Assembly (NCBI GenBank): GCA_003667245.1
Contig: RCNN01000005.1
Coordinates: 118,711 to 182,710, forward strand
Length of the DNA: 64,000 nucleotides
Direction: 5' to 3'
Source of the DNA: Heterostelium multicystogenum
Lineage: Eukaryota > Evosea > Eumycetozoa > Acytosteliales > Acytosteliaceae
Shown here piece by piece: positions 25,045 to 37,205 of the stretch. The position numbers were made by a program, and so were the translations under genes. How positions within the stretch are numbered: the stretch's first letter is position 1; each line of letters starts with the position of its first letter. The notes beneath the pieces were generated by a model. The model made no database searches and was not told the DNA's origin. It saw nothing but the letters and a program-made list of their open reading frames with translations.

Positions 25045-26976
25045 ATAAATAGACATTCTCAATCTATCATATTCAATAATTTCTAAATTATATGTTTTGT
25101 TCAAATTCTCAATATTATTTCAACAACAAAAAAAACAGGAAACCAATCCATTTCCTTGTTTTTCTACTTTTTTATTATTATGTTACTATTAAATATTTCT
25201 TTATCTATTACAAAAATACAACCAACTTAACATTTCACTTCATAATCTCTAAATTTTATATATCTCAAATTTAGAGTGTATAATTTTTAAATAAATAAAT
25301 CCAATAAAAAAAATATATAAAATTAAAAAACATTAAAAAAAAAACTAGAAAACTAAAAAACAACTAAAAAAAAAAAACAAAACCAATCACAACATTCTAT
25401 CTGAACATCAAATAACAAACAAGGATAACAATCAACAAATATCCTTCATTATTATTATTATGTAAATATAGTTTATTAATTCAAATGACCAAAACTATAA
25501 ACACACCATTTATCTCTTGGAACTACTTCTCATTCCCTTTTGCTTGAAAATCAAGATCGGCATCCAAAGTCCAAAATCCACTTGTTTCCAACTAACTTGA
25601 TTGGAAAATTCAATTTCAACATTACATGAAAAGTGGCACCAAATTGAAATGGTGTAACAACTCCTTTCCTCACACTCCTCCTCAATAAAAATAACAGAAT
25701 GCTCAAAAGACAACAAAAGCCAGCACTCAAATTTAAAAGTAACATATGATTTATATAAAATACATTCATATGTTATCATAATTAATTACATTTCTTTTTT
25801 CTTTTCCTTCTGCTTCGTTCGAACATCCATTTGAATAAGACTCTTTGTTTTTTTTTTCGTTAAAAAAAAATAATAATAAAACCTTAAATAATATTTTACC
25901 CAAATTCTCTACTTTGAATTCTTTGTTACATCCTTATTTGTAAAATATATCTCTAAAATTATTTGAAATATTGCTAGCCTGGGACTCACTTCAAAAATAG
26001 AAATTTCCAATTAAATACCTGTCCTACAAGTCAAGGAGAGTATGACAAGTTCATTTTAAATTGTTTTTTGTATTTCGACAACAACACAAATAATCGATAC
26101 ACAATCTTGAGACATTACTTTGTATATTTCAAATGTTGTTTTTAAATTAGTAAAGTCAAATTAATTAGAAATATAAATTGAAAAATACAAAAAATTTAAT
26201 TTTATTCCAGTTGCAGAACTTTTATTTAAATTTTCTCAATTTCATATTTTTTCTCAAAAAATAATTGATTCTAATTTTTGTTTTTTATTTGTTAGTTGGT
26301 TACTGCTCCAGACTCAATCATTTTTAACTAATACAAAAATTAACTTACAAGTTAACTCTCAAGTTTAAACAACAACAACAGATTATTATTTGTAGTATAT
26401 TATCATCATATATTATTTTGTACAGTAAAGTATAATGCAAATTGATTAAATACAATAATCATCATCATCATCATCATATGAACAAAACCAATATAATATA
26501 ATTAAATAATAATAATAATAATACACATCATTATATCATATTATATCTGTTTCATCTGATTTCTTTATCTTAAAACATTGATTATTTTAATAATCAATTT
26601 AAACAACAACAACCAAAAAAAACAACCACTACAAGCAAATGATTAAGCACTCCTTGGTATTTCACACTCAACAACAACACCTAAATATTTTAAACAGCAA
26701 AAAAATAACAACGGCACTACAAAAAAAACAACAACAGTAATAAGAGAGTAATCTCAGAACTATATTAAATCTCAATATCAATCAATCATTCATTCATTCA
26801 TTATTTCATATTCTGATTTTAAATCTTGTTACTATTTAATTTATTAAATTGGTTTTGCACAGTTAATTTACATTTATCACTAACATCATCATTCATTATT
26901 ATTAGTTATTTCATTTTATTATTTAAGTAAAGAGCAGCCAGTATACATTCTATCATTATCATATCAAAACAAAATC
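25045..26976. other. Spacer between RWP-RK gene and R3HDM4-like gene
   Basis: AT-rich, with poly(A) runs after the RWP-RK gene (25290-25380), an ATC trinucleotide tract (26458-26476) and C>G on the plus strand. Minus-strand frames at 25510-25779 are weak and not called. No RNA gene is seen. Confidence 0.6.
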
Positions 26977-28000
26977 ATGGCAGAAAAGAAGATCTCTGAA
27001 ATCCTTTGGGAAAGACTTATTATTACCGAGCAGAACCTTGCTGCAACCAACACACCTACCTCTGGTGTCAAATCCAAGTATCCAAAAAAGAAGAAGTTTA
27101 GAAGCAATCGTGATTCACTTGCTTTTAGAGAGGTTGGTATCTACGATTAGATAATCTATGTAGATTGTTCATCAGTTGACTAATTGTTGCTATTATAGTC
27201 TCCTGGTAAGCCTGGAACAAAAAGATATAATAGATATATGAACACCAAGTTCTTGAAAGACGGTGGTATTCTGAAAGATAGATTCGAAGCTGAGATGGAC
27301 CACGATATTTACGAACGAAACGAGAGACTTATCTACCAAGATAGAGACATGAAATATCAGTGGGACCCATACAGAGATATTTGTTACGATACTCAAGTCG
27401 AGTTGTTGAAGGACTATCTTCCATCCGAAAGTAAGTGGCCAACTCATCGTTGTACTTTCAATCTTATTAATTATATTTTGTGTTTCCAACAGAGGATAGA
27501 CTTCACAAGAAATTTAGACAATCTCCTAAGACTCTTCCAATCAATCAATCATTCACAATGCTTCAAAAGAATATTCGTGAAGCTTTTAAAAAGCCATTCA
27601 TTCAACACAGTTCATTTATTGCCACCGCTGAGGACCAGATGATTCAATTCATCTCCAATCCATATATTAAAACCACCGAGGTAGAACTTGAGTCCTCACA
27701 TCATAGATTGCTTTTACATGGAATTGGTTCATACTATTCTGTACTGACAAAGAGTATGTATACTTAGCAACAATCTCGTATTAATTTATTTAATAACACA
27801 GTACACTCTAAGGTTACACTAATTCAAGTGGAAAGAGAATTACAATGATCCATAAGCCTAAGGTTATGCCACCTTTGCCAGGACTTACCATTAGCGAGTA
27901 CATCACCGAGGAACATCACAAGAACAAAACTCAGAGAATCAAGGTTCCAACCCAGAGATCTCGCTCTAACAGCTTCCAAGGCATTAGAGTCAAGTGCTAG
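26977..28000 (+). CDS. R3H-associated/R3HDM4-like protein
   Basis: ATG 26977 begins MAEKKISEILWERLIITEQN. KSKYPKKKKFRSNRDSLAFR then joins SPGKPGTKRYNRYMNTKFL across an intron at 27135-27198. Later exons give WDPYRDICYDTQVELLKDYL, DRLHKKFRQSPKTLPINQSF and ESSHHRLLLHGIGSYYSVLT. After a last intron (about 27752-27801) and a one-base break near 27815 the frame reads HSKGYTNSSGKRITMIHKPK and ends GIRVKC at 28000. The order of the N-terminal R3H-associated region followed by a degenerate R3H nucleic-acid-binding fold (HRLLLHGIGSYYS) matches R3HDM4. Molecular role is unknown; R3H folds bind single-stranded nucleic acid. Confidence 0.75.
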
Positions 28001-28952
28001 TCGGCTTATGCTTACCAGCCTATTCATGTGATGTTCTTCCGCTTTCAGATGTATATTTAACTGTTATTCATAATTTACATTACAGCTTGTGTATATATTA
28101 TATTATTGTACTTTACAAGTACGAGCAATGCTGTGGTGTAACATTATGATAGCAGAATAATTATAAACAATATAAACAAAATCAACAATGTTCCACTTAC
28201 ATTGTTATTTTGTCTATTGTTTTTTTTTTTTTTCCATTTTTTTTTCCCCATTACCCTTCTCGTGGATATAATCCTAAAGAAATTGGTATGCTCTCTCATA
28301 AAGATTACCTTTGATTTACAATTCCATATATCTTATAGAAATATATATATGGTTTTACTAACAAAGGTGTGAAATTTTTGAGATGATAAGATTATATCTG
28401 CATCTCCTATCACCAATAAAGGAAGATATAGATAAGAAAAAAAATAGACTCTTGTACTTCTCATTGATATATATCTCTTTCAAAATTTCTCTATTCATTC
28501 ATTACCATACTAAATGTACAAGAATATTTGGTGAGATAAATCCACCCAATAAATGAATGATCTTCATCATATCATACAAGAATACAGGTTATATTTATAA
28601 TAATTGCAGAAAGTTGGCACCAAATTTGCAAGTATTACCACATATACAAACCCTAACACACTCTTAATTTTAGTAATAAAATGGTATACAAACAGTAAGT
28701 ACTTACTTTTAATTTTGCATCTGATGATCAAATGCTACGCTATGGATGGTATTGTATTGTATTATTATTATTATTATTATTACAGTCGTAAGCTTACCCA
28801 GATAATCAAAACAAAAATTAAATAAATCAATTTCAACTGTTATATATGGAAATATTGAATGAGTATAAAATCCAACAACTACTCCTGTCATTAATTATTG
28901 TCATTAATAATTGACTTCATTAGATTGTTGCATTAACAATTTAGTTTTTAGA
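28001..28952. other. Spacer, no gene seen
   Basis: Contains a T12-T13 run near 28220, scattered AT repeats and a TTA microsatellite near 28760. Open frames are low-complexity. Confidence 0.6.
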
Positions 28953-29575
28953 ATGGATAGAAAGTTATTATCTTTATTTTTAATTGCGCTTCTCATTGTT
29001 CAGATTCATGTAAATATGAAGTATGATTTTCTTTATAAAATTATTAAACTAACCACCTACCAATAAAATAAATAGGCTGACAATCAAGAAATTGTCAATC
29101 TTAAAAGATTATCCTATGGATTAAAACAACTGAAACAAGATACCCGAAAAGGTGATATTTTTGATCAAGTAATGGATTTCAACAAGGAGAGAGGTTTTAC
29201 TTTTTCCTCAACTCAACTTACAATCAATATTTTCAATAAACTTGGAAACTATATTGGAGATTTAGCAAAGAACCCATCACGTATGTTGTAATGATATATA
29301 TCATTATATAAAAATATACTAATCCATTAAAATTTAGTTGGAGATATTATTAGTAATTTGGGTGACAGTTTGGCAACTATGTTTACACCAGCTCTACAAC
29401 AATTTGCACACCGAATTCTTGGAGACCCCAAATATTTCCACATTACTAAAACTCAAATCCAGGATTCCAATGAGGATATACTTAGATATATTCTCAATGT
29501 TTATGACTCAACTATTGATAGATACACAAACTATCTTGATGAATACATCTATCAAGCTGAGCTAGTTCAACAATA
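28953..29575 (+). CDS. Small secreted protein, no known family
   Basis: ATG 28953 begins a clear signal peptide (MDRKLLSLFLIALLIVQIH). An intron from GTAAAT at 29010 to the AG before 29075 follows, then ADNQEIVNLKRLSYGLKQLK. A second intron with GTATGT (about 29281-29336) joins KNPS to LGDIISNLGDSLATMFTPAL. It ends YIYQAELVQQ at 29575. The mature chain is helical, about 150 residues, without cysteines I can pair. I do not recognise a family. Secretion is inferred from the N-terminus; no membrane anchor follows. Confidence 0.7.
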
Positions 29576-30169
29576 AATATAGTTCACATGAATTGTATTT
29601 AATTTGTAGATATCTTTTCTCAAGTAAAATAAATTAATTTAGATATTTATTCATTCATCATTTGGAAAATATATTACTAAAATAAATTGTTTTATTGAGT
29701 TTGGTTATACACACTTTTCATCTTTGTTATGATTCCATAATTCAGTATCACAATTAATCTTAATTTATTGGAGGGAAAAAATATTTTTTTGAAGAATAAA
29801 AATATTGTATAGTAAGTACCTATAAAGGTCAGATAAGAATATTAAAGATAATGTTAAAATCACAACCCTGCAGTTGGCAAAGGTGGGATAACGGAATAAT
29901 AAGAAAGGATAATTTAAAGATAAGATTTTATTATAATTAATGTAGTACTAATGGTATAGAAAGGCAATTTGTGATAAGAAGAGTTATTCATTTATATGAA
30001 AGAAGTAGGAAAGAGGATATTATATAATATAAGGTGTAACCATTGTTATTATTATAAAGTTGAATTTATTATAATGGGAAGATATTATTGAGATTCCTAG
30101 AATCTAAACCGACAATGTTTGATGATTAATCTAGAGACAAGTAGCATTAATTAATGGGCAGTATCATCT
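29576..30169. other. Spacer upstream of tRNA-His
   Basis: AT-rich. GCAG..CTGC (about 30159-30172) forms a small hairpin overlapping the tRNA start. No coding frame is seen. Confidence 0.55.
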
Positions 30170-30240
30170 GCTTTGATCGTATAGTGGCAGTACATGAGGT
30201 TGTGGTCCTCCTAACCCTGGTTCGATTCCAGGTCAAAGCA
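30170..30240 (+). tRNA. tRNA-His (GTG anticodon)
   Basis: The acceptor arms GCTTTGA (30170-30176) and TCAAAGC (30233-30239) pair perfectly, with discriminator A at 30240. The D-arm region is TCGTATAGTGGCAGTAC (box A-like). The anticodon loop TTGTGGT carries GTG, flanked by GAGG/CCTC. The T arm CCTGG-TTCGATT-CCAGG is perfect and serves as box B. The first anticodon-stem pair (T with C) is mismatched. No intron is present. Overall form matches eukaryotic tRNA-His. There is no T4 terminator directly downstream. Confidence 0.96.
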
Positions 30241-30410
30241 CTAAGAATAATTTCCCCGTATGCGGGTATATTATTCTAGTCTATTTAATTTAAAGTTGCA
30301 CTATAAAAATATCAGTTTCCTTTCAACCGTAAAACTGATTAGTCACACCTTTAATAAATAATATTGATTACCTTATATCTTGTATATATCATAAGTATCA
30401 ATATCATTTT
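30241..30410 (+). ncRNA. Candidate structured trailer of tRNA-His: three hairpins then TTTT
   Basis: Hairpin 1: AGAATAAT (30244-30251) with ATTATTCT (30270-30277), enclosing CCCG (30255-30258) and CGGG (30263-30266) around a TATG loop. Hairpin 2: ATCAGTTT (30311-30318) with AAACTGAT (30332-30339). Hairpin 3: ATATTGAT (30361-30368) with ATCAATAT (30397-30404), with inner CTTAT/ATAAG. The first run of four T after the tRNA is 30407-30410, just past hairpin 3. This fits a Pol III transcript of about 240 nt carrying the tRNA plus a structured tail. Transcription is inferred. Confidence 0.45.
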
Positions 30411-30538
30411 ATTAAATAATCCTGTCATTGACAATGATTTTTATCCAATTCACTTTGTTTTTTGTTTGAATACTTCAATCATGTGTCGCTCCTTTTCAAG
30501 TAGAAAATAATTTATTTTACAGAAGATATGAATTCCCA

Positions 30539-32686
30539 TTATTTATTTTGATTGTAAAGATTAATTATGAATTGTTTCGCCTCTTCAATGTTTAGTATAT
30601 CAAATTGACATTTTTGTCTCCATTGCCAAACCAATAGATCATTTATTATATTGTTGAGAGGGTGTGATTTTTCAACAATTCCAAGCACATTCTTTATCTC
30701 ATGTCCATCTAAACAGTGTTTTTGGTTTGCTATTAACTCGAGGCTTTTTAAACAATTCTTACAATCTTTCCAAAAAATATCTAAATATTCATTTTGGTAA
30801 GTAATCTGATCCAATATTGAAATATAAAGAATATCCAATACATACCTCTGTCGATAATTGGGAGATTTATAATGTCAGAGTGAACAACTGAAACCCAGAA
30901 TCCCGTTTGCCAATTTTCATTGTGCCTAAGCCAACTCAAAAGTGGTTTTGTTATGCTTTCAAAGAGATGTGGTTGCGTTAGATTTTCTTTGGTGATTATT
31001 GTCGGTAACATAGACTTGATAACTTGGTTAATTAGAATGTCTGGAGTTGATACAATAGATATAACAGCCTTAGTTTGTTTCTTTGATAACTAAAAAGGGG
31101 ATTGATTGTATTAGTACGAAATATTCCAAATCAAATATCGAAATATTTACATACTTTAAAGTGGTCAAGCATTGTCTCAATATCGAGGTCACGATGTTTC
31201 AATTTCAGAGGCAATACAATAGAGGCTAAAATATAGTCTTCCTCCACTTCTTTTTGAATATGATTCTTGAAGCGAAGTGAATGCTCTAAATATTTTAATG
31301 ATTCCCTCCAGTCTTCTTGAATGAGCTGTACAGAACCAGTAGATTGGAAGACAACTTCCACTAGATTGGTATCGACCAAATACTTAAAGTATTGTATTGC
31401 TCCGTTATCAAATCGTGACATCATCAAAGAGAATTCAGTTTTAATTCTTTCTTTACTAACTTTGTATCCAAGTGCACTCTATTACCATTGTTATTAGTAA
31501 TGAAAAACTATGAGAATGATATTTGATATATTAATAATTACTCTAACTTCAATCGATTCAATGGATCTATATAATAGTGGATCAATGTTGAAATGAAATC
31601 TAGTTGCGAATCGTAGAACACGCAATGCGCGAAGAGGGTCTTCAATCAATGTTATATGTGGCGATAGTGGTGTTCTTATATACTTGTTGTGTAAATCATT
31701 GATACCATTTCCAGTGAAATCTTCTACAAGATTTGTCTGCAAATTGAAATACAGTGAATTGATTGTAATATCTCTGCGAAATGCATCGGTTGTTGGTGTA
31801 CCATCAGCCTACATAACATAGTTTATCAAAATCACTATTAATCCTTCAGTCGAATCATAACAGTTCAGATAGCAATCTCACTAACATACAATTTGAGGGA
31901 TTCTTGTATGATCATCATATTGTTCTACTCTTAATCCTGTAAAATCAAATGTATATCCATCAATTACAATAGAGGCAGTCTCCAAATGCTTTGATTTCTC
32001 TGGATTTTTCTTAACAACATCTTCATAGATCGAATATCAATATCAATGATTCACAGCCATATCTATGTATGTACATACATTTCTTTTGAGATAGTCCATG
32101 TTCCATTCGATAATGTTCAATTAGATCAACAAACTCCCGACCAGACATTCCACTGATGGCTATATCTATATCGAAATAGTTACTACTATCGCTGTTGTTC
32201 TCAACACAAAGCAGCTTTTAGACATTGATATGATTAGTTGTCAACTAAGTCGAGAACTTGAAAACAAAGAATGATATTTACCTTGTTCCTCACCCAACCA
32301 CCAGACACTCGTAGCTCAACAGTATCTTGTAAGCTATTGTGCTTAATGACATTCTTGAATAGGTTAAAGTATTTAAGTTCTTTTTTATTCAATGCACTAA
32401 TGATTTGATTGGAAGCCACAGTGATTGTATTAATCGGATCGTCGACAGAAGTTTCTTTGATGACATTAACATTGCTAGTTGTATAGTTTCTGGTATGACA
32501 AAGAAGAGTTCCTTTATTTACACAAGGTAAGCTATTGAAACGATGATTAAACTCCAATTGTCTGAAAGAACATTTATTAACTACGGCTATTGCTGATCGA
32601 CTTCTAATCAGGTGCCTGCTAGTAGTAGTATTAGCATTTATATAACCAACACTAATAATATATCTATATATTCGATTTGAAATCAT
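30539..32686 (-). CDS. TRNT1: CCA-adding tRNA nucleotidyltransferase (TRNT1), probably mitochondrial and cytosolic
   Basis: The first ATG is 32684-32686 (MISNRIYRYIISVGYINAN). The N-terminus is rich in Arg, Ser and Thr and looks like a mitochondrial presequence. The head domain has VELRVSGGWVRNK, then YFDIDIAISGMSGREFVELI across an intron (DxD metal-binding pair), then the RRD motif with QTNLVEDFTGNGINDLHNKY and EDPLRALRVLRFATRFHFN. Downstream helical parts include SLKYLEHSLRFKNHIQKEV and PLLSWLRHNENWQTGFWVSV, ending LYNQNK at 30539. About seven short introns separate the exons. The enzyme adds or repairs the 3' CCA of tRNAs. It lies about 300 bp from the tRNA-His gene, convergent with it. 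Confidence 0.9.
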
Positions 32687-33158
32687 ATGTGTTTGGTTGT
32701 AAGAACTTTGAACATGATCCAAAACTTATCACACAAACAATCAATTTAGTTTTAAAATTAAAATGATTACCATTTTTTATATTTTATTTAGGTAACTATT
32801 GGAATTGCGATAAAAGACATTATTAACATCATTGAAATCATCCTCATTTATATCTAATTTAATAAACTAGTTTATTCATCCATTTACATCATGATTTCTC
32901 CTGGATAATTCATGAATAAACTACTCAACTAGTATTAGTTCCAATATAAATATCTAGATCCCATTAGTGTACTTTAATGTTGTTGCTATTGGCTTTACAT
33001 ATATATATTGGTGAGTATGGCTGGTAATGGGCTAAATTAAGTTTATTCCACAGTTGAATTTATATGATACATGTAAATATAGTTTAAGGTAATTGATTGT
33101 ACATAATGAAGCTGATTAGGTTTATTTGATATATTATTATTGTTATGGTGTGGCTAGA
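32687..33158. other. Spacer, no gene seen
   Basis: AT-rich region holding the CCA-enzyme upstream sequence and the end of the next minus-strand gene. Nothing else is recognised. Confidence 0.55.
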
Positions 33159-33545
33159 TTATACTCCATCATCGTCATCTGATCCTGCAATTGCCAAAAG
33201 TTCCATTGCAGACATTCCACTTCTTGTTAGTCTATATATGGTCGAGGGTTAGTACCGTAGTGAAACAAGATTGAATTTGCTGACATACCTGCTTCTTATA
33301 GATAAAATGGATGATGATGATGGTGAGCTCATATTTGATTTTATAGATGTGGAAGATGACGATGATGCAACCATTGGAGTGTTATTGCATTGTGAAAATG
33401 ATTTACTATTGATTGTCGATGAAGCTGCTGTTGCTGTAGTTGTAGATTTGAAACCACATGTTACATTTACTGTCGATGATGTTCTATTCAAGAATTGATT
33501 GGATCTATTTACAGATCTCAAAAAAGATCTTACACCAGAGTTCAT
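33159..33545 (-). CDS. Small Ser/Thr-rich protein, possibly mitochondrial
   Basis: ATG 33543-33545 begins MNSGVRSFLRSVNRSNQFLN, an Arg-containing amphipathic start without acidic residues, suggesting a mitochondrial presequence. A Ser/Thr-rich middle (SSSSSTSIKSNMSSPSSSSI) leads to an intron with GTATGT and TATAG ends (about 33231-33288). The last exon reads RLTRSGMSAMELLAIAGSDD and ends DDGV at 33159. About 110 residues. I recognise no family; the conserved-looking part is the short C-terminal exon. Confidence 0.55.
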
Positions 33546-33894
33546 TATTAATTAACAGCTAAAGATATACTCTCTATATAAAGATCAGTATTTTCACCTC
33601 AAATAAAAAGTAAGAACAGAATGATCAGTTTACCAAAATAAAAATCATTGTCTCTTGTGCATCGCAATGATTTCGTTCGTCAAAAAAAATATGAAAAATT
33701 AATTTAATTTGTAATTTCTAATCTGCTCAGTGCAACTGCTTAGATTAACAACAAACATATAACATATATAACATACATATATATAACAAACATATATCAT
33801 AATATATACATATATATTGATTGAATTCTATACATCCACCTAACATATATACATATAATATAGATTTATTAGATTGAATTGAATAGATTGAAAG

Positions 33895-34260
33895 ATGTTT
33901 AGAAATACTATAAAGATATTGCAAGAGGGTTTGTTATTGGATTAAATTAATGCTTATTATTATTATTTTGTTTACTAATTGGACAACCAATCAATACAAT
34001 GTTGTTTGTATAAACTTATGGATATATTATATTTAGCCACTAGAAAGCAACCTGCTAAATTCAATACTAATCAGGCTGTAAGAAAGAATCAAAAGAGCAT
34101 GGAAATCAATGCAAGAATCAAAGAGGAAAAGAAGTTACAAAAAAAAGTTAGACAAGAAGCCATACAGGATCCATTGGTAATCCGTGCTTACAAAGAACTA
34201 GAGGAAGAAGGTTACTTTGCAAAAACAGGTGCTGTAAATCCTTTAAAAGATCAAATGTAA
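33895..34260 (+). CDS. Small basic protein of about 85 residues, unknown
   Basis: ATG 33895 starts MFRNTIKILQE. A proposed intron 33929-34036 (GTTTGT..TTTAG) joins to ATRKQPAKFNTNQAVRKNQK, then a charged helix (ARIKEEKKLQKKVRQEAIQD) and YKELEEEGYFAKTGAVNPLK, stop at 34260. The N-terminus could target mitochondria. The GTTTGT donor is unusual, so exon 1 is less certain than exon 2. No family recognised. Divergent from the preceding small gene across 350 bp. Confidence 0.55.
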
Positions 34261-34845
34261 CTTTATTGTCACTTGAAATACCCAATTACAGCTATACCTG
34301 AAGCATCACTATCATCACATATATTGTACCACCAACATTTAATCCCCAAAAAAGAGAGTAGATTTTCTCTATCTACTTACCTACCGACCTACCTACATAA
34401 CTACATTGAAATATGGAGTTTAGCCTCAGTCCAATTCTAACAGTTCTACATTATTTCTGTGTAAATGAATGCATAGATGGTTGAATTAGATTTTACAAGA
34501 ACCACAATGAAGACGATCATATTATATTATATTACGATATATATAATATGTCATAACTATTGTTGATATTTAAGTTAAATAAATAAGATATTTATGTTAT
34601 ACTATGAAACTTTTATTTACATTCAAAAGATGGAGCAGTGAGTAGCTTTGAAAGTGCAGCAGATGTGATGTAAGGGGGAGGGGATTGGGATTGGATTGGT
34701 TGTTGTTCTTTGTACAATTATTATATGATTTGATGGTTTAATATATATAATAATACAGTTGATATAAATACTACTATTACTATTCCGTGACTATTACTAA
34801 GTTGATACTGCTATATCTTAATATATGGCATTTTGATTCACTATT
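34261..34845. other. Spacer, no gene seen
   Basis: AT-rich region between the 85-residue protein and the 3' end of the TBC/TLDc gene. A G-rich patch (aagggggaggggattggg) is at about 34672-34690. No coding sense found. Confidence 0.55.
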
Positions 34846-37205
34846 TTATACTAATGTTATTGCTTCCAGTGTTGCACAGGTAAACTTTGAATTGGAACAC
34901 AAACATGGATTGTCAAAAGTCTCACAGCTACTGGAAGTACCATTCAGGTCTCTATCTAAATGTAATGCATGCTCTCCCAGCTGTGATTGACCCACCCAAA
35001 GATCGCGATTGGGTCCGGCCGTAACCTTTAAAAAACAATCCAGTTTCGCTGGTTGGCTTATATACACCAACATGTGGCTTCAAACTAAAAACAAATGTAT
35101 CACTAGAAATTATAAGTTAAGATAATGTCCATTCAAAATGAACTAGATAGAATACATACTGTGAACCAAAAGTATCATTTGGCGAAAGATCGTCATCTGT
35201 AAAGAATCCAAACACTTCTCCAGAGTGTGACTTTATAAATATAAAGAGAGGTGATTGATTTTCTACTCTCTCGCACAACAATCGCAAATTGAATCCATCT
35301 ACATTGGAATTAAATACAACTTTAGGATCGCATATACAATATTTATGTGGAAGCCATGCCCAAATTATTTCGTACTGTTTATATAGAAATGAAGTTAATA
35401 AATGAACCTGGATGATAAACTCTGCTGTATAATGTAACTTACGTGATCTTCCTCTAAAATAGAGGATGGTGTTGTTACTTTAGGTCGATAGTAAATTGGT
35501 AGCTGTGGTTCTGAAACGTTGTAGAGCTTTGGTGTTTGCTTGGCATCAATGCTCAGTAGATCTCTTCGTTTCAGGTGTATACTAAATGCCTTTTTCATGA
35601 GCTCGTCTGGGTTGCTTAGCTGTAGATTATAGTTTTTCAAAATAGAAAGAAACTGCTCTGCTGATGTTGCTTTGAGCAGCACACGCTTGTGGATCATCAG
35701 CAAACCAAGTGCCACACGATACAGTGCTTTATAGCCCTCGCACAAAAAGCAATCAAAGATTCTCAAAACAATCTGGAATGGCAGATGCGATACGAATAGT
35801 CTGGAAAACCACTCCTCTGCAAATACACTACAGTTTGTCAATCCCAATCCAATCATATCTAAGATAAGTGGCTGGTTAGTGAATGCTTTTCCACCGTGGG
35901 CAAGATACTGCGACCTCGACTACTTACGTTTATATAGTTTTGGAATTTGTATTTCCACTAGTGAATCAAATGTGAGGAGGAAAGATGTGCAATCTCGATT
36001 GTTCGTGTTGAGGTAGCGGTAGAAATTGTCCTTCGATTGGTTAATTAAAAGGTTCAGAATGGCATATGCTTCGAGATCCGACATGAAGATCAGTAGTATA
36101 TGTACAATGTCCGGTATGACAGGGCAGTACTCAACCTCTGGGAAGTTAAGTGCGGTGATAGAAAGGATACGCTTGACCTGCTGAATACCCTCTTCAGTTA
36201 GGAAGTGGTCGGAAGGCGAGAGAATACCACCAAACGATGGAATGTTCCTAAACTTCTTTGGAACACCCTCGCCATTGAGCGCTAGTGAAATCAAATCAAA
36301 CTCTGTAGTATTCTGTAACTCTTCGTAACCTGTCATCAAACGCCACATTGACGCACGCTTTCCATCTGGAATACCACGACGCACAATGAACTTGAGATCT
36401 ATTCTCGCCAGTGCTTGTGTCTTTGGTACAATGACATTATTCCATACCGAGTTCAAGTACTTCTGAACTGATTCATCTGTTTCGTAGTATTCGTCCATGT
36501 AACCTTTTGATTGTCTAGATTCCTAGTTAATGATGTGCTCTTGAAATGAAATTGGTTAATTGATATTTACATTGATGAGAATAGTGATGGCGATAGTGCT
36601 CTCATGGAGTTTTCGTAAGAAGGCGACTTTTCCACGACAATCTGACCACTTATCGAGTAGCCATATCCATTGTCAATTGTGTTACGTCTGTGTCCGGGTG
36701 ACGACACGGGTGTTGGAACTTTTAAGAAAGTGCCAGGAGACTCCTGTTGCTGTTGAATAAGCTTCTGGTTCAAGAGAGCAGATGGTTTATCTAGTGATCC
36801 AACTCCTATATCTTTGCTATTGTTAGTATTGCTGCCTTTCTTATTGGTGCTAACGTTGATGGCTATAGCTGGCTTAATTTGTGGTGAGGATGTGAGATTA
36901 AGAGGAGGAGCTTGTGAAGGCGAAGGAGAAGGAGAAGGAGAAGGAGATCCATTCTTGTCACTACCCAATCTACTACTCAGTACCATATCAGGAATATCAA
37001 GATAGCCAACGCCACTATTCTTATATTCATTGTTATTTTTTGAAAAAGGTGTTGTTGGTAATGGTACAAGAGTAGGAGTAAGGGAAGGACTGTTATCTAC
37101 ATTATTACTTTTATTATTATTATTATTATTGCTATTGTTATTATTATTATTACTATCTGATTTCTTCTCTTTATCTTTCGATCTTTTAAGTAAACGGTCA
37201 AGCAT
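34846..37205 (-). CDS. TBC and TLDc domain protein, TBC1D24-like
   Basis: ATG 37203-37205 begins MLDRLLKRSKDKEKK, then Asn/Ser/Pro-rich low complexity (37160-36570). After an intron (about 36499-36567) come SIQSKGYMDEYYETDESVQK and the TBC domain: FIVRRGIPDGKRASMWRLMT, FPEVEYCPVIPDIVHILLIF, YRYLNTNNRDCTSFLLTFDS, FAEEWFSRLFVSHLPFQIVL, LRIFDCFLCEGYKALYRVAL. The C-terminal TLDc domain reads PLFIFIKSHSGEVFGFFTDD, GLFFKGYGRTQSRSLGG and, after a frame break near 34990, LDRDLNGTSSSCETFDNP, ending at 34846. TBC+TLDc order matches TBC1D24/Skywalker, linked to synaptic or endocytic vesicle traffic and oxidative-stress response. The canonical IxxDxxR arginine-finger motif is not seen. Confidence 0.88.

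Noticed and set aside
25510..25779. Two overlapping minus-strand frames of 72 and 89 codons
   Set aside because: They are in the C-skewed spacer, whose reverse strand is G/T-rich and open by composition. No start context, splice structure or family motif supports a gene.
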